64,000 nt of DNA from assembly GCF_011881725.1 (NCBI RefSeq), contig NZ_JAATUR010000007.1, positions 51,797 through 115,796 of the forward strand, in the 5' to 3' direction. Positions 9,028-17,902 of the stretch are shown here, one piece after another (the first letter of the stretch is position 1; each line of letters starts with the position of its first letter). A model generated the notes under the pieces. That model worked only from the letters and a program-made list of their open reading frames with translations, did not search any database and was not told the origin of the DNA. A program made the translations under genes and the position numbers. The stretch is from Escherichia coli. GTDB lineage: Bacteria; Pseudomonadota; Gammaproteobacteria; Enterobacterales; Enterobacteriaceae.

Positions 9028-9825
9028 TTAATGAACATTTGGTACTGAATCCGCATCTCGCCCATTGGCATTTCTTAGCCTTTGTAATGGATCTTGCTTA
9101 TAAAATTGGCAGAACCGTTGCCACAGCGAGGGGAAGCGTGGAGCAAAAAGCTCCGGTGCACTAAAAAAGTATTCGGAAAGCACGGCAAAACATTCCGCAG
9201 GATCACTGGCAGCATAAGCATCGATGCTGGAGGCATTTTCACCCACTAACTCAATTTCTTCCTGAATGTTGTCCATTGCCGCATGAAGATCGTGTTCCCA
9301 GCCAGCGACCTCACGTAAGGAAATAAAGGGAACCCCACTGGCGCGATCGCCATTTCGGGTATCCAGTTTATGTGCAACTTCGTGGATGATCAGATTAAAG
9401 CCCGAGGCATCGAAAGAATCTTGTATATCGAGCCAGTTCAGCACGATTGGGCCTTGCTGCCAGCTTTGTCCTGATTGAACGATGCGTTGATTATGCACCA
9501 GTCCTATATCGTCTTCCCATTCATCGTCTACCACAAATGGCGCAGGGTAAATTAGCACTTCATGAAAACCATCCAGCCATTCCAGTCCAAGCTCGAGGAC
9601 AGGCAAACAGAAAAGTAAGGCGATGCGGCAACTATTCAATGTATCAAGTTCAAATCCTTGTAGCGGGACCAGTCTTTTTTGCTGCAAAAAACGTTCGGCA
9701 AGAGTGGCGAGTTTGCTTTGCTCCTGCTCTGTCAGACATGTCAAAAGAGGTATCGCCAGAGCGTCCTTCCATGGGAGCGTATCTTCATGATCTGTTTCTT
9801 GTACTTTCCAGGGCCACTTAATCAT
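9028..9825 (-). CDS. mtfA: MtfA, zinc metallopeptidase that binds the Mlc repressor
   Basis: Encodes 265 residues, as in K-12. MtfA binds and inactivates Mlc, the repressor of ptsG, and has aminopeptidase activity stimulated by Mlc. The HEVAH zinc motif is at residues 148-152, with a downstream Glu-rich helix ([15 protein letters not shown]) supplying the third ligand as in the related LF-toxin fold. The start [10 protein letters not shown] is chosen for length; 13 further codons upstream are open. It is divergent from serU by 93 bases. Relative to K-12 the gene order around it is reversed. Confidence 0.94.
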   Translation of the reverse strand: MIKWPWKVQETDHEDTLPWKDALAIPLLTCLTEQEQSKLATLAERFLQQKRLVPLQGFELDTLNSCRIALLFCLPVLELGLEWLDGFHEVLIYPAPFVVDDEWEDDIGLVHNQRIVQSGQSWQQGPIVLNWLDIQDSFDASGFNLIIHEVAHKLDTRNGDRASGVPFISLREVAGWEHDLHAAMDNIQEEIELVGENASSIDAYAASDPAECFAVLSEYFFSAPELFAPRFPSLWQRFCQFYKQDPLQRLRNANGRDADSVPNVH

Positions 9826-9918
9826 CGTTTTGCTCGCAAACTCGTCACTTGAACAAAATTGCACGGACAGGGACTGTTAAAATGCCAAAATTCCTGGCAT
9901 CATTGCAACCATCTGAAC

Positions 9919-10008
9919 GGAGAGATGCCGGAGCGGCTGAACGGACCGGTCTCGAAAACCGGAGTAGGGGCAACTCTACCGGGGGTTCAAATCCCCCTCT
10001 CTCCGCCA
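9919..10008 (+). tRNA. serU: tRNA-Ser(CGA), CCA encoded
   Basis: 90 bases with the long variable arm typical of tRNA-Ser. The acceptor GGAGAGA pairs with TCTCTCC, the anticodon loop CTCGAAA gives CGA, and the sequence ends in GCCA. Confidence 0.95.
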
Positions 10009-10353
10009 ATCATTCAATCAATTAGCTCACCTGGTGTCAGTGACACAAATCCCATTAGGAAAATTCAAAAAACTCCATCAGAGAAAAATACCATCAGACG
10101 AATATGGGTTCCCGCTTAGCGTTCACATTTTTCTGCACAACGCGGGTGGAAATGCAACTGAACCCATAATTATGTTTCGTTTCCAGCATATTACATTTCC
10201 CCCTTCCCTGCCCTTCATCCTCATTTCCTGACATAAAAACATTTGCAGATGCTTTCTGTCGCGGTAGTCTCATAAGGTTCGTTTATAGATCGACGGCAAT
10301 GTGAGTTACCTTTTCCATACTAATTATAAAAAGACAGTACAAACAGGATCACT
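10009..10353 (+). other. Intergenic region between serU and shiA
   Basis: 345 bases with no gene I can support. It starts with the serU trailer and ends with the shiA leader (AGGATCACT just before the ATG). No clear hairpin terminator is visible directly after serU. In K-12 genes such as yeeJ stand between the serU-mtfA-asnT block and shiA; none is present here. Confidence 0.5.
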
Positions 10354-11670
10354 ATGGACTCCACGCTCATCTCCACGCGTCCCGATGAAGGAACGCTTTC
10401 GTTAAGTCGCGCCCGACGCGCTGCGTTAGGCAGTTTCGCGGGTGCCGTCGTCGACTGGTATGATTTTTTACTCTATGGCATTACCGCCGCACTCGTGTTT
10501 AACCGCGAGTTTTTCCCGCAGGTGAGCCCGGCAATGGGTACGCTCGCCGCATTTGCCACCTTTGGTGTCGGTTTCCTTTTCCGTCCGCTCGGTGGTGTCA
10601 TTTTCGGCCATTTCGGCGACCGACTGGGGCGTAAGCGCATGTTGATGCTTACCGTCTGGATGATGGGTATCGCCACAGCATTGATCGGAATTCTCCCTTC
10701 GTTCTCAACTATTGGCTGGTGGGCACCAATTTTACTGGTGATATTGCGTGCTATTCAGGGATTTGCTGTTGGGGGCGAATGGGGAGGCGCTGCGTTGCTC
10801 TCCGTTGAAAGCGCGCCAAAAAACAAAAAAGCCTTTTACAGTAGCGGCGTACAAGTTGGTTACGGTGTAGGGTTACTCCTTTCAACCGGACTGGTTTCAC
10901 TGATCAGTATGATGACAACGGACGAACAGTTTTTGAGCTGGGGTTGGCGCATTCCTTTCCTGTTTAGCATCGTACTGGTACTGGGTGCATTGTGGGTACG
11001 CAATGGCATGGAAGAGTCCGCTGAATTTGAACAACAGCAGCATAATAAAACGGCAGTGCAAAAACGTATCCCGGTTATCGAAGCTCTGTTACGACATCCT
11101 GGTGCTTTCCTTAAGATTATTGCGCTGCGACTGTGCGAGTTGCTGACGATGTATATCGTTACCGCCTTTGCACTTAACTATTCGACCCAGAATATGGGGT
11201 TGCCGCGCGAATTGTTCCTCAACATTGGTTTGCTGGTGGGTGGAATAAGCTGCCTGACAATTCCCTGCTTCGCCTGGCTTGCGGACCGCTTTGGCCGCCG
11301 CAAGGTTTATATTACAGGAGCATTAATCGGGACATTAAGCGCATTTCCTTTCTTTATGGCGCTTGAAGCACAGTCCATTTTCTGGATAGTTTTCTTCTCC
11401 ATTATGCTGGCGAATATTGCGCATGATATGGTGGTTTGTGTGCAGCAACCGATGTTCACCGAGATGTTTGGTGCCAGTTATCGCTACAGCGGCGCTGGCG
11501 TCGGATATCAGGTTGCCAGCGTGGTAGGCGGTGGGTTTACACCCTTTATTGCCGCCGCTCTCATTACTTATTTTGCTGGCGACTGGTCTAGCGTTGCCAT
11601 TTATTTGCTGGCTGGCTGCCTGATTTCCGCGATAACCGCTTTGTTGATGAAAAACAATCAACCCGCTTGA
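10354..11670 (+). CDS. shiA: ShiA, shikimate:proton symporter
   Basis: Encodes 438 residues, full length for this major facilitator superfamily member (metabolite:H+ symporter family, related to ProP and KgtP). The diagnostic motifs are present: DWYDFLLYG in TM1, GHFGDRLGRKRML between TM2 and TM3, GFAVGGEWGGA in TM4-5 and ADRFGRRKVY between TM8 and TM9. It imports shikimate for aromatic synthesis. Standing alone, it has its own ribosome site (AGGATC). Confidence 0.96.
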   Translation: MDSTLISTRPDEGTLSLSRARRAALGSFAGAVVDWYDFLLYGITAALVFNREFFPQVSPAMGTLAAFATFGVGFLFRPLGGVIFGHFGDRLGRKRMLMLTVWMMGIATALIGILPSFSTIGWWAPILLVILRAIQGFAVGGEWGGAALLSVESAPKNKKAFYSSGVQVGYGVGLLLSTGLVSLISMMTTDEQFLSWGWRIPFLFSIVLVLGALWVRNGMEESAEFEQQQHNKTAVQKRIPVIEALLRHPGAFLKIIALRLCELLTMYIVTAFALNYSTQNMGLPRELFLNIGLLVGGISCLTIPCFAWLADRFGRRKVYITGALIGTLSAFPFFMALEAQSIFWIVFFSIMLANIAHDMVVCVQQPMFTEMFGASYRYSGAGVGYQVASVVGGGFTPFIAAALITYFAGDWSSVAIYLLAGCLISAITALLMKNNQPA

Positions 11671-11771
11671 TAGCCTGGCGAAGATCGTCAGATCTTCGCC
11701 TTACACTTTTGTTTCACATTCCTGTGACATACTATCGGAAGAGCGGTAATTGTATGGAACAGGAGAGACAT

Positions 11772-13226
11772 ATGAATAATAAGGGCTCCAGTCTGACCCC
11801 AACTCAGGCACTGGATGAACTTGAAGCGCTGTATGAGCAATCTGTAGTCGCTTTACGTAACGCCATCGGCAAATATATTCAAAGTGGCGAATTGCCTGAT
11901 GAAAACGCCCGAAAACACGGTCTTTTTGTCTATCCATCGCTGACCGTAACCTGGGACGGTAGCGCAACAAACCCACCCAAAACACGCGCGTTTGGTCGTT
12001 TTACTCACGCTGGCAGCTACACCACCACCATCACCCGCCCTGCTCTCTTTCGCTCATATCTTAATGAGCAATTAACTCTGCTGTACCAGGATTATGGTGC
12101 ACATATTTCCGTGCAACCTTCAGAACATGAAATTCCTTATCCCTATGTCATCGACGGCTCAGAGCTGACGCTTGATCGCTCAATGAGTGCTGGATTAACT
12201 CGCTATTTCCCGACAACCGAGCTGGCGCAAATTGGCGATGAAACGGCAGACGGCATTTATCATCCAACGGAATTTTCACCACTATCGCATTTTGATGCTC
12301 GCCGGGTCGATTTTTCCCTCGCACGGTTACGCCATTATACCGGTACACCAGTCGAACATTTTCAGCCATTCGTCTTGTTTACCAATTACACACGTTATGT
12401 GGATGAGTTTGTACGTTGGGGATGCAGTCAGATCCTTGATCCTGATAGCCCCTACATTGCCCTTTCTTGTGCTGGCGGGAACTGGATCACCGCAGAAACA
12501 GAAGCGCCAGAAGAAGCCATTTCCGACCTCGCATGGAAGAAACACCAGATGCCCGCATGGCATTTAATCACTGCCGATGGTCAGGGCATCACTCTGGTGA
12601 ATATTGGTGTGGGGCCGTCAAATGCCAAAACTATCTGCGATCATCTGGCAGTGCTTCGCCCGGATGTCTGGTTGATGATTGGTCACTGCGGAGGATTACG
12701 TGAAAGTCAGGCTATTGGAGATTACGTACTTGCGCATGCTTATTTACGCGATGACCACGTTCTCGATGCGGTTCTGCCGCCCGATATTCCTATTCCAAGT
12801 ATTGCTGAAGTGCAACGTGCACTTTATGACGCAACCAAACTCGTCAGCGGCAGGCCGGGTGAAGAAGTTAAACAGCGGCTACGCACTGGCACAGTAGTAA
12901 CTACAGATGACAGGAACTGGGAGTTACGCTACTCGGCTTCTGCACTTCGTTTTAATTTAAGTCGCGCCGTGGCGATAGATATGGAAAGTGCCACCATTGC
13001 AGCACAAGGCTATCGTTTCCGCGTGCCATACGGGACGCTACTGTGTGTTTCAGATAAACCGTTGCATGGTGAGATTAAACTTCCTGGTCAGGCGAACCGC
13101 TTTTATGAAGGCGCAATTTCCGAGCACCTGCAAATTGGCATTCGGGCGATAGATTTGCTGCGCGCGGAAGGCGACCGACTACATTCGCGTAAATTGCGAA
13201 CCTTTAATGAACCCCCATTCCGATAA
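11772..13226 (+). CDS. amn: Amn, AMP nucleosidase
   Basis: Encodes 484 residues, matching K-12 nearly exactly. Hydrolyses AMP to adenine and ribose 5-phosphate and is regulated allosterically by ATP and phosphate. The C-terminal half is a purine phosphorylase/nucleosidase domain with IGHCGGLRE, an AIDMESATIA motif that binds the ribose hydroxyls, and CVSDKPLH with the catalytic Asp. The N-terminal part is the Amn-specific regulatory domain. The start follows a strong AGGAG at 11761-11765; the frame is open further upstream but without a comparable site. yeeN, which follows in K-12, is missing. Confidence 0.96.
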   Translation: MNNKGSSLTPTQALDELEALYEQSVVALRNAIGKYIQSGELPDENARKHGLFVYPSLTVTWDGSATNPPKTRAFGRFTHAGSYTTTITRPALFRSYLNEQLTLLYQDYGAHISVQPSEHEIPYPYVIDGSELTLDRSMSAGLTRYFPTTELAQIGDETADGIYHPTEFSPLSHFDARRVDFSLARLRHYTGTPVEHFQPFVLFTNYTRYVDEFVRWGCSQILDPDSPYIALSCAGGNWITAETEAPEEAISDLAWKKHQMPAWHLITADGQGITLVNIGVGPSNAKTICDHLAVLRPDVWLMIGHCGGLRESQAIGDYVLAHAYLRDDHVLDAVLPPDIPIPSIAEVQRALYDATKLVSGRPGEEVKQRLRTGTVVTTDDRNWELRYSASALRFNLSRAVAIDMESATIAAQGYRFRVPYGTLLCVSDKPLHGEIKLPGQANRFYEGAISEHLQIGIRAIDLLRAEGDRLHSRKLRTFNEPPFR

Positions 13227-13503
13227 TAAACTTGCAACGGAAATATGACTCTCCCTGTGTCACTGATTGTGTGCACAGGGCTCCATTACATTCACCAAAT
13301 AAATATACAATTGTCATTACTTTCTGATAACGACTCACCTTCATCATCGCGAAAAAATCTTAAAATCCGTTCAATCTATTACATTCAGCGAATGTAATAG
13401 ATTGTGAAAAACAAGATTTCGTCAGTTGAAGGCAGAAAAACACGCAGGGATAGCGAGTTTCATGTTGGTTTTTATTATTATGTTGTGCTTTCAGAGCATA
13501 AAG
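13227..13503. other. Gene-free gap after amn with a 15-bp perfect hairpin
   Basis: 277 bases where K-12 carries yeeN (a YebC-family gene, by memory). No coding sequence is left. A perfect 15-bp inverted repeat (CAATCTATTACATTC, three-base loop AGC, then its complement) occupies 13372-13404. It lacks a following T run, so it is not an obvious terminator; it may be an operator or a scar of an element. Confidence 0.6.
13372..13404. repeat. Perfect 15-bp inverted repeat with 3-base loop
   Basis: Both arms (13372-13386 and 13390-13404) are fully complementary, and both are A+T-rich. Confidence 0.85.
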
Positions 13504-13532
13504 CAAAAAGCCCGCTATAAAAGCGGGCTTTT
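13504..13532 (-). terminator. Terminator of the second tRNA-Asn gene
   Basis: AAGCCCGC/GCGGGCTT stem with a TTTTATA-type loop and a T run on the minus strand. Confidence 0.8.
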
Positions 13533-13540
13533 CAGAAATT

Positions 13541-13616
13541 TGGCTCCTCTGACTGGACTCGAACCAGTGACATACGGATTAACAGTCCGCCGTTCTACCG
13601 ACTGAACTACAGAGGA
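13541..13616 (-). tRNA. asnW: tRNA-Asn(GTT), CCA encoded
   Basis: 76 bases on the minus strand, same sequence as the copy at 8852-8927. Position between amn and yeeO matches K-12 asnW. Confidence 0.96.
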
Positions 13617-13634
13617 ATCGCGAGAACGAGGCGA

Positions 13635-13663
13635 ATATTAACGATGCCCATCCACAATGTCAA
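13635..13663 (-). promoter_or_regulatory. Sigma-70 promoter of asnW
   Basis: TTGACA, 17-base spacer, TAATAT on the minus strand. Confidence 0.9.
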
Positions 13664-13746
13664 AGCCTGTTTTTTAATTTTGAATTCGTTTGCTGAAATA
13701 ATCTGCGTTTTGTCGTTTATTCCGACATACATGGCTTTTTTTCATA

Positions 13747-15171
13747 CTATTCATGCTCGGAACGAGGGTATTTCCATAGCCATCGCCCTGTAACCATTCG
13801 CCAGTAAAACAGCACGGCCCGCACGGCCCAGTCGGCAAACATCCCCATCCAGACACCAACCACGCCCCAGCCAAGCATGATCCCCAGCACATAACCGACT
13901 ACCACCCGGCATCCCCACATGCTTAACATGGAAACCCACATGGCGTAGCGTGCATCTCGAGCGCCTTTAAAACCAGCAGGGAGTACCCAGGAGGCGGACC
14001 AAATAGGCATAAATAAAGCATTCAACCAAATCAGAATCACAACGACATGTTTAACCTGCGGATCCTGGGTATAAAACGACGCCATTACCCCGGCAAAGGG
14101 GGCGGTTAACCAGGCTATTGCCGTTAATCCAAGAGTGGACAGCCAGAATACATGCCGCAACTGAATTTCTGCTTGTGCTATCTGCCCTACCCCCAACCTT
14201 CGACCCGTAATGATTGTAGACGCAGAACCAAGCGCACTTCCTGGTAAATTAATAAGAGCCGCAATCGAAAAAGCGATAAAATTCCCGGCAATAACACTTG
14301 TCCCCATCCCGGCGACGAACATTTGTGTTAATAACCGTCCGCTAGTAAATAATACAGATTCCACACTTGCTGGAATGCCAATCCCCATTACTTCCCAGAT
14401 AATGCTGAAATTCAATCGCTTAAAATAGCTCTTTAACGAGATCCGTAACGCAGGATTAAAACCAATCGCCAGAACCCACAAAATGGCGATTGCGCCAATA
14501 TAACGTGAAATAGTTAATCCCAGCCCTGCCCCGACAATCCCCAACCCCTGCCAGGAGAAAAGACCGTATATCAATATGCCGCTGATGATAATATTAAGAA
14601 TATTCAGGCTACCATTTATAAGAAGCGGTATTTTCGTATTCCCTGCGCCGCGAAGTGCTCCGCTGCCAATTAAGGTGATAGCCGCCGCAGGGTAACTGAT
14701 GACTGTCAGCTCCAGATATGTCAGCGCCAGTGCTTTCACCTCCGGTGTGGCCTCACCGGCAACAAAATCGATAATTTGCTCACCAAAATGATGAATAAGC
14801 GCTGCCAACAGTACAGCAAACAATGTCATGATCACCAATGACTGCCGTGTCGCTACCCTCGCTCGCCGTCGATCACGCTTACCGAGACTAAATGCCACAA
14901 CGACTGTAGTACCGAGGTCGATAGCAGCAAAAAAGGCCATAACCACCATATTGAAACTATCCGCCAACCCAACGCCTGCCATCGCATCTTTTCCCAGCCA
15001 ACTGACCAGAAACGTGCTCAGTACGCCCATCAAGAGGACACAGGCATTCTCCAGAAAGATAGGAACAGCAAGCGGGGTTATCTCGCGCCAGAACAATACC
15101 TTGTAGCTCTTGCGTTTTGCGTGCCAGCGAGTGCCGTGAACAACCTGGCGTAAAGCTGAGGAGATATTCAA
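13747..15171 (-). CDS. yeeO: YeeO, MATE-family FMN/FAD exporter
   Basis: Encodes 474 residues with about twelve hydrophobic helices, a multidrug and toxin extrusion family transporter. E. coli YeeO exports flavin mononucleotide, FAD and some dipeptides. The twelve-helix body is nearly identical to K-12 as recalled (for example GSGALRGAGNTKIPLLING and GSASTIITGRRLG). The extreme ends differ: the N-terminus here is MNISSALRQVVHGTRWHAKR and the C-terminus stops at SEHE, shorter than the tail I recall. The start ATG is the first with an open frame after the divergent asnU promoter. Confidence 0.92.
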   Translation of the reverse strand: MNISSALRQVVHGTRWHAKRKSYKVLFWREITPLAVPIFLENACVLLMGVLSTFLVSWLGKDAMAGVGLADSFNMVVMAFFAAIDLGTTVVVAFSLGKRDRRRARVATRQSLVIMTLFAVLLAALIHHFGEQIIDFVAGEATPEVKALALTYLELTVISYPAAAITLIGSGALRGAGNTKIPLLINGSLNILNIIISGILIYGLFSWQGLGIVGAGLGLTISRYIGAIAILWVLAIGFNPALRISLKSYFKRLNFSIIWEVMGIGIPASVESVLFTSGRLLTQMFVAGMGTSVIAGNFIAFSIAALINLPGSALGSASTIITGRRLGVGQIAQAEIQLRHVFWLSTLGLTAIAWLTAPFAGVMASFYTQDPQVKHVVVILIWLNALFMPIWSASWVLPAGFKGARDARYAMWVSMLSMWGCRVVVGYVLGIMLGWGVVGVWMGMFADWAVRAVLFYWRMVTGRWLWKYPRSEHE

Positions 15172-15320
15172 AACTGACCTTAATTACAGAAAGTGAAACC
15201 ACATTTCAAATAATGAGGGAGATTCAGCAAAGCTGCAAAGATTTTCGCCGGCAAATTGTCTGCAAATGCAACAAACTGTTGATAGAAACGGCAAACGGTT
15301 GGGAAATTTTAAAATGGGGT

Positions 15321-15348
15321 TTGACAAAAGATTTTTCGCCGTTAAGAT
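15321..15348 (+). promoter_or_regulatory. Sigma-70 promoter of asnU
   Basis: TTGACA at 15321-15326, 16-base spacer, TAAGAT at 15343-15348, 17 bases before the tRNA. Confidence 0.8.
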
Positions 15349-15364
15349 GTGCCTCAACAGCGAT

Positions 15365-15440
15365 TCCTCTGTAGTTCAGTCGGTAGAACGGCGGACTGTT
15401 AATCCGTATGTCACTGGTTCGAGTCCAGTCAGAGGAGCCA
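15365..15440 (+). tRNA. asnU: tRNA-Asn(GTT), CCA encoded
   Basis: 76 bases on the plus strand, identical in sequence to the other tRNA-Asn copies. Its position between yeeO and cbl matches asnU. Confidence 0.96.
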
Positions 15441-15448
15441 AATTTCTG

Positions 15449-15477
15449 AAAAGCCCGCTTTTATTGCGGGCTTTTTG
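15449..15477 (+). terminator. Terminator of asnU (shared with cbl)
   Basis: AAGCCCGC, TTTTATT loop, GCGGGCTTTTT. It abuts the cbl stop codon, so it may work in both directions. Confidence 0.85.
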
Positions 15478-16428
15478 CTATATCTGATAATCAATTTCCT
15501 CTTCGCTGTTTTCCATCACTTGTCGCTTAATATCCTCAACCGACAGTCCTGCATTGCACAGTTCCAGAAAACGCCAGACATAGTTACGCTGCAGTTGCCC
15601 TCGTTTCAGTCCCAACCAGACGGTATTCGCATCGAAAAGATGGCGAGTATCCAGACGAATTAAATTCTCTTCCTCTTGTTCACCGCTGGATTGTTCGGCA
15701 ACTAATCCGATCCCCAGACCGAGGGCGACGTAGGTTTTGATGACATCAGAATCCTGTGCACTCAATACAATATCTGCCAACAAACCTTTGCGGACAAATG
15801 CGTCATCAATACGCGAGCGACCAGTAATTCCCTGTCGGTAAGTGATCAACGGCCACTTCACTATTGACTCAAGCGTCAATGGCGAAATTTGCGTTAAAGG
15901 ATGATCAACAGGAACAAGCAAACTATGATGCCAACGAAACCAGGGGAAAGCGACGAGTTGCGGATCATTGCTCAAACGTTCACTGGCTATGCCAATATCA
16001 GCGCCGCCGTTTTGCAGCAGTGCCGCAATTTCCTGTGGTGTCCCCTGGATAAGCTCAAGACGCACTTCAGGGAAAAGTTCGCGAAAGGCTTTAATGACCT
16101 CTGGCAAGCTGTAACGTGCCTGCGTGTGTGTCGTTGCAATAGTGAGTACGCCAGATGTGTCGTTGGTAAACAGGTCTGCAAGCCGACGAACATTACTGGC
16201 TTCATTCAGAATACGTTCTGCAATTACCAGTAATGCTTTGCCCGGTTCTGTCATGCCAAGCAGCCGTTTACCCCGGCGAACGAATATTTCAATACCAAGT
16301 TCATCCTCCAGTTCTCGAATATGACGGCTGACGCCTGACTGTGAGGTAAAGAGCATATTCGCGACCTCTGTCAGATTGTAATCCTGACGGGCAGCTTCGC
16401 GGATTATCTTTAATTGTTGGAAATTCAC
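15478..16428 (-). CDS. cbl: Cbl, LysR-type activator of sulfonate utilisation
   Basis: Encodes 316 residues, reading from a GTG (NFQQLKIIREA follows) with GGAG 8 bases upstream. This gives the K-12 length; an upstream ATG would add 20 residues of unrelated sequence. N-terminal winged helix-turn-helix (residues about 1-60, TSQSGVSRHIRELEDELG) and a C-terminal substrate-binding-like sensor domain. Cbl activates tauABCD and ssuEADCB under sulfate starvation, working with CysB and sensing adenosine phosphosulfate. nac lies 100 bases upstream on the same strand, and Nac is known to activate cbl. Confidence 0.95.
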   Translation of the reverse strand: MNFQQLKIIREAARQDYNLTEVANMLFTSQSGVSRHIRELEDELGIEIFVRRGKRLLGMTEPGKALLVIAERILNEASNVRRLADLFTNDTSGVLTIATTHTQARYSLPEVIKAFRELFPEVRLELIQGTPQEIAALLQNGGADIGIASERLSNDPQLVAFPWFRWHHSLLVPVDHPLTQISPLTLESIVKWPLITYRQGITGRSRIDDAFVRKGLLADIVLSAQDSDVIKTYVALGLGIGLVAEQSSGEQEEENLIRLDTRHLFDANTVWLGLKRGQLQRNYVWRFLELCNAGLSVEDIKRQVMENSEEEIDYQI

Positions 16429-16528
16429 GGTAAACTCCAGGCATATCAGACATCCATTATTGTTAAAGTCTAATACCCGGCATAACAAATAATAAAAACC
16501 CGCATCTTATTCCATCCAGGAATAACGT

Positions 16529-17446
16529 TTAGCTCACCAATTGCCATTGTCTTTTTTCTATGACTGGAGAACTAATCACTGACAATAACAGCTCTTTCAC
16601 TGCTTGCGCCTGTGGCGACAGGTTTGCTCTGGCAGGTAAATTTAATGACAAGGAGAGGCTCATTGACGGTGTGGTAATACGTGACATCCATCCGTTAACT
16701 GCGCTACATAACGAGCGCGCGGCGGATTCGGGTAAGACTGCAACTCCCATGCCGCTGGCAATCGCTGCGGTAAGCGTGGCGATAGACTCAATTTCACCGA
16801 TGACTTTTGCGGTGAGCCTCCGCAGAGAAAAAGCCTCATCAACGCGGAGTCTTACGGCACTGTAATCGCTGGGGAGAAAGAGGTTCATTTGCGCTATAGC
16901 ATTAACATCAACGCTTTGCCCTGGGCAATCCTGAGTCCCAACCAGAAAAAGATCTTCTTTCAGCAAAGCCTGGCTGGATACGCCAGATACTGGGGAGTGC
17001 TCATAAATCACCGCCATATCGAGCTGGTTATTTATAAGTTTTTCGTTGAGCACAGCACCGCTATTTTCATGAAGATAGATAACCACTTCCGGAAATTCGG
17101 CACGTACCGCCTGTAATAAGGGCATGGTGATAGACGACGCGGCAGTTCCTGGCGCAAAGCCAATCGAGACTTGACCTGATAATGTCTGACCTACGTTATG
17201 AACCGCCAGTTGGGCCTGTTCACACTGACGTAAAATGGCCCGCGCATGGGTATAGAGAATTTTTCCGGCGTCTGTTGGCGTAACGCCCCGTTTTGTGCGA
17301 ATCAAAAGTTGTTGATCCAGCTCACCTTCCAGTGTGGCGACCTGCTGACTGAGCGCAGGCTGCGCGATATGCAATACTTCAGCAGCCTGGGTCAGGCTAC
17401 CAATATCTACAATTTTTACGAAGTATTTCAGGCGTCTGAAGTTCAT
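16529..17446 (-). CDS. nac: Nac, LysR-type nitrogen assimilation control protein
   Basis: Encodes 305 residues, full length. N-terminal LysR helix-turn-helix (LTQAAEVLHIAQPALSQQVATLEGEL), then the effector domain. Nac is made under nitrogen limitation from a sigma-54, NtrC-dependent promoter and adjusts sigma-70 genes in response; unlike most LysR proteins it needs no small-molecule co-inducer. A sigma-54 promoter and a candidate NtrC site are visible upstream (17505-17519 and 17636-17652). Sequence is nearly the same as K-12. Confidence 0.95.
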   Translation of the reverse strand: MNFRRLKYFVKIVDIGSLTQAAEVLHIAQPALSQQVATLEGELDQQLLIRTKRGVTPTDAGKILYTHARAILRQCEQAQLAVHNVGQTLSGQVSIGFAPGTAASSITMPLLQAVRAEFPEVVIYLHENSGAVLNEKLINNQLDMAVIYEHSPVSGVSSQALLKEDLFLVGTQDCPGQSVDVNAIAQMNLFLPSDYSAVRLRVDEAFSLRRLTAKVIGEIESIATLTAAIASGMGVAVLPESAARSLCSAVNGWMSRITTPSMSLSLSLNLPARANLSPQAQAVKELLLSVISSPVIEKRQWQLVS

Positions 17447-17504
17447 GTTGCCTCCGGTTTTTTTAAGAGTCGGCCCAAGTGCCAGTATTACTCACAACCA
17501 GATT

Positions 17505-17519
17505 GCAAGATGCTTGCCA
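17505..17519 (-). promoter_or_regulatory. Sigma-54 (-24/-12) promoter of nac
   Basis: Minus strand TGGCAAGCATCTTGC fits the consensus TGGCAC-N5-TTGC with the invariant GG and GC spaced correctly. It ends about 58 bases before the nac start. Confidence 0.85.
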
Positions 17520-17635
17520 GTTTAAATTTGGCGCTAATGCGAAAGCTAATCGCCTGTCAAATAAGAGATTATGATTGTTTTATCCTTTCGTCCGGATTAC
17601 AGAACAAGTGTTCATTGCCCCATAAGAGGATGGCA

Positions 17636-17652
17636 TGCACCACAATGGAACA
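17636..17652 (-). promoter_or_regulatory. Candidate NtrC enhancer site upstream of nac
   Basis: Plus strand TGCACCACAATGGAACA resembles the NtrC site TGCACCA-N3-TGGTGCA in its left half and partly in its right half, about 120 bases before the sigma-54 promoter, a suitable enhancer distance. Confidence 0.5.
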
Positions 17653-17724
17653 TTACAAAAAGATTGAAAGTTCATCGCCTTGTCGAAATTGCCAGCAAAC
17701 GAACAAAAAAATGCATTTCCCCCT

Positions 17725-17753
17725 TTGACATCGCGGAACGCTGCCATTAATAT
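17725..17753 (+). promoter_or_regulatory. Sigma-70 promoter of asnV
   Basis: TTGACA, 17-base spacer, TAATAT, 18 bases before the tRNA. Confidence 0.9.
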
Positions 17754-17771
17754 GCGCCCCGTTCACACGAT

Positions 17772-17847
17772 TCCTCTGTAGTTCAGTCGGTAGAACGGCG
17801 GACTGTTAATCCGTATGTCACTGGTTCGAGTCCAGTCAGAGGAGCCA
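17772..17847 (+). tRNA. asnV: tRNA-Asn(GTT), CCA encoded
   Basis: 76 bases on the plus strand, fourth copy of the same tRNA-Asn gene. Position between nac and ldtA matches asnV. Confidence 0.96.
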
Positions 17848-17852
17848 AATTC

Positions 17853-17882
17853 AAAAAAGCCTGCTTCCTAGCAGGCTTTTTG
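17853..17882 (+). terminator. Terminator of asnV
   Basis: AAGCCTGC, TTCCTA loop, GCAGGCTTTTT. Confidence 0.85.
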
Positions 17883-17902
17883 CTTTCTGATTAACACATC
17901 TC

